NCBI GenBank assembly: GCA_021845945.1
Contig: JAJZRD010000237.1
Span: 1 to 5,895, forward strand
Length of the DNA: 5,895 bases
From: Chloroflexota bacterium
Lineage (GTDB): Bacteria; Chloroflexota; UBA6077
Reading direction: 5' to 3'
The position numbers and the translations under genes are program-made. Under the pieces are notes generated by a model, which ran no database searches, was not told the origin of the DNA, and saw nothing but the letters and a program-made list of their open reading frames with translations. Of the stretch, positions 5,504 through 5,895 are shown piece after piece. Each line of letters opens with the position of its first letter. Position 1 is the first letter of the stretch.

Positions 5504-5667
5504 GTAGGGCGGGGGTTTATCCCCCGCCGCCCGGTGCCGGAACGCCGGGGCGGACGAACACAGGATATACAGGATGAATAGGATTGGGGTCTACGGGCAG
5601 TCTCTCTATCCTGATTATCCTGTCCATCCTGTTCGTCCCGGCGGCGGGGCACGAGACCCCGCCCTAC
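5504..5667. repeat. Nested inverted repeat with 9-nt-spaced CAGGAT units (MITE- or REP-like)
   Basis: The outer arms are perfect: GTAGGGCGGGG (5504-5514) against CCCCGCCCTAC (5657-5667). Each outer arm is also a hairpin by itself (5508-5528 and 5643-5663). Inside lies a second perfect arm pair, GGACGAACA (5552-5560) with TGTTCGTCC (5630-5638). Within that, CAGGAT-like hexamers start at 5561, 5570 and 5579, and ATCCTG hexamers start at 5608, 5617 and 5626, all at 9-nt steps. The middle (about 5586-5607) is unpaired. No ORF or transposase is present. It resembles dispersed intergenic repeats with AGGATnnACAGGAT units seen in several phyla; this is recollection, not a search. Confidence 0.8.
5507..5528 (+). 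terminator. GC-rich hairpin after porB, possible terminator
   Basis: GGCGGGGG (5508-5515), loop TTTAT and CCCCCGCC (5521-5528) make a perfect 8-bp all-GC stem 19 nt after the porB stop. There is no T-run after it, so it is not a classic intrinsic terminator. It could still pause transcription or protect the 3' end. It is also the outer-left unit of the larger inverted repeat at 5504-5667. Confidence 0.35.
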
Positions 5668-5719
5668 GCCACGGACTTGCGGAACGGGGCACCGAGAGGG
5701 AGCGATCCAGGTAGCAGTG

Positions 5720-5806
5720 ATGGGGGCGCCGGAGGCATTCACGATCGGATGCGCTGGCGCCCCCCTTGCCTTGAGAGCAGCTCTCAGAAGGGGGGCCAGA
5801 CGGTGA
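5720..5806 (+). CDS. Possible 28-codon leader ORF overlapping the downstream gene start
   Basis: ATG at 5720 opens a 28-codon frame beginning MGAPEAFTIGCAGAP and ending in an Arg-rich tail before TGA (5804-5806). The stop overlaps the downstream GTG start (5803) as GTGA, a classic coupling arrangement. The upstream ribosome site is weak (AGGT near 5709-5712). The ORF spans both helices of the leader, so translation would unfold them and expose the downstream AAGGGGGG. No homology is recognised, and the ORF may be accidental. Confidence 0.25.
   Translation: MGAPEAFTIGCAGAPLALRAALRRGARR
5722..5795 (+). promoter_or_regulatory. Leader with two mutually exclusive helices, one hiding the downstream ribosome site
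   Basis: Helix A pairs GGGGGCGCC (5722-5730) with GGCGCCCCC (5756-5764). Helix B pairs CCCCCCTT (5760-5767) with AAGGGGGG (5788-5795) and encloses a second stem, TGAGAG-cag-CTCTCA (5772-5786). Positions 5760-5764 are used by both, so A and B cannot form fully together. AAGGGGGG is the likely SD for the GTG at 5803, so helix B would hide it and helix A would free it. No known riboswitch or T-box motif was seen. The pairing is read from sequence; the regulatory role is inference. Confidence 0.4.
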
Positions 5807-5895
5807 TACGAGAGCAACTGATCGAAGAGCTGGCCAAGATCGTAGGCAAGGACGACGTCCTATCGTCCCGCCGAGACTTGCTGGTATACGAGTAC
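5803..5895 (+). CDS. FAD-linked oxidase (GlcD-like 2-hydroxyacid dehydrogenase), N-terminal fragment
   Basis: Only the first 31 codons are inside the window, and the frame is open to the end. The peptide LIEELAKIVGKDDVLSSRRD followed by LLVYEY matches the N-terminus of FAD-binding type-4 oxidases such as GlcD and D-lactate dehydrogenases. In these, a short helix (LxxIVGxxxV) and a D-L-xxY motif precede the FAD domain. Such enzymes oxidise glycolate, D-lactate or related 2-hydroxyacids to 2-oxoacids at the membrane or with an electron-transfer partner. The GTG at 5803 is preceded by AAGGGGGG (5788-5795) 7 nt away. The gene lies 314 bp beyond porB in the same direction and could supply the 2-oxoacid used by the Por complex. 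The exact substrate cannot be told. Confidence 0.7.
   Translation, partial: MIREQLIEELAKIVGKDDVLSSRRDLLVYEY

Noticed and set aside
5561..5631. CRISPR-like array from the repeated CAGGAT units
   Set aside because: The units are 6 nt at 9-nt steps and inverted between the two halves; there are no repeat-spacer units of CRISPR size and no cas genes.
5668..5802. T-box or known metabolite riboswitch in the leader of the GlcD-like gene
   Set aside because: No T-box antiterminator sequence or other riboswitch core was recognised; only the competing helices are supported.

Overview
This GC-rich bacterial window looks like one metabolic locus from an anaerobic or facultative bacterium. It carries a four-gene ferredoxin-dependent 2-oxoacid oxidoreductase set (gamma, delta, alpha, beta). 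Before it lies an IclR-family regulator that overlaps a formyltransferase-fold gene, and after it lies the start of a FAD-linked 2-hydroxyacid oxidase. GTG and TTG starts, purine-rich Shine-Dalgarno (SD) sites and abundant intergenic inverted repeats would fit a lineage such as Chloroflexota. That is an impression only, because no phylogenetic marker is present.

Layout. Bases 1-62 (minus strand) hold the N-terminus of a probable thiamine-phosphate synthase (ThiE). It is preceded on the same strand by a clear TPP riboswitch aptamer (184-270) and a plausible promoter (299-327). Back to back with that promoter is an excellent sigma-70-type promoter on the plus strand (331-359). It drives iclR (450-1307), with a GAAAC/GTTTC dyad at the expected transcription start. 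iclR overlaps the formyltransferase gene (1304-2215) by 4 nt. A 180-bp gap follows, containing weak dyads, an SD-like site complementary to 12 nt of the 16S rRNA tail, and a possible short leader ORF. Then come porG (2396-2971), porD (2968-3321), porA (3334-4542) and porB (4556-5488), tightly packed. The 314-bp gap after porB has two parts: a nested inverted repeat of about 164 bp built from GC-rich hairpins and 9-nt-spaced CAGGAT units, and a structured leader. In the leader, two mutually exclusive helices and a possible 28-codon ORF precede a GTG-started gene with a GlcD-like N-terminus (5803 to the window end).

How the genes may work together. The GlcD-like flavoprotein could oxidise a 2-hydroxyacid to a 2-oxoacid. 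The Por-type complex would then decarboxylate this oxidatively to an acyl-CoA, CO2 and reduced ferredoxin. The formyltransferase-fold protein most resembles the 10-formyl-tetrahydrofolate hydrolase domain of 10-formyl-THF dehydrogenase, but has Gln where that domain has Ile and transferases have Asn. Its place beside an oxidoreductase raises a C1-metabolism hypothesis, for example glycolate to glyoxylate to a formyl-level product. The substrate is not proven by sequence. The IclR protein is the obvious candidate regulator. Thiamine synthesis on the other strand may be only a neighbour, although the Por complex needs thiamine diphosphate.
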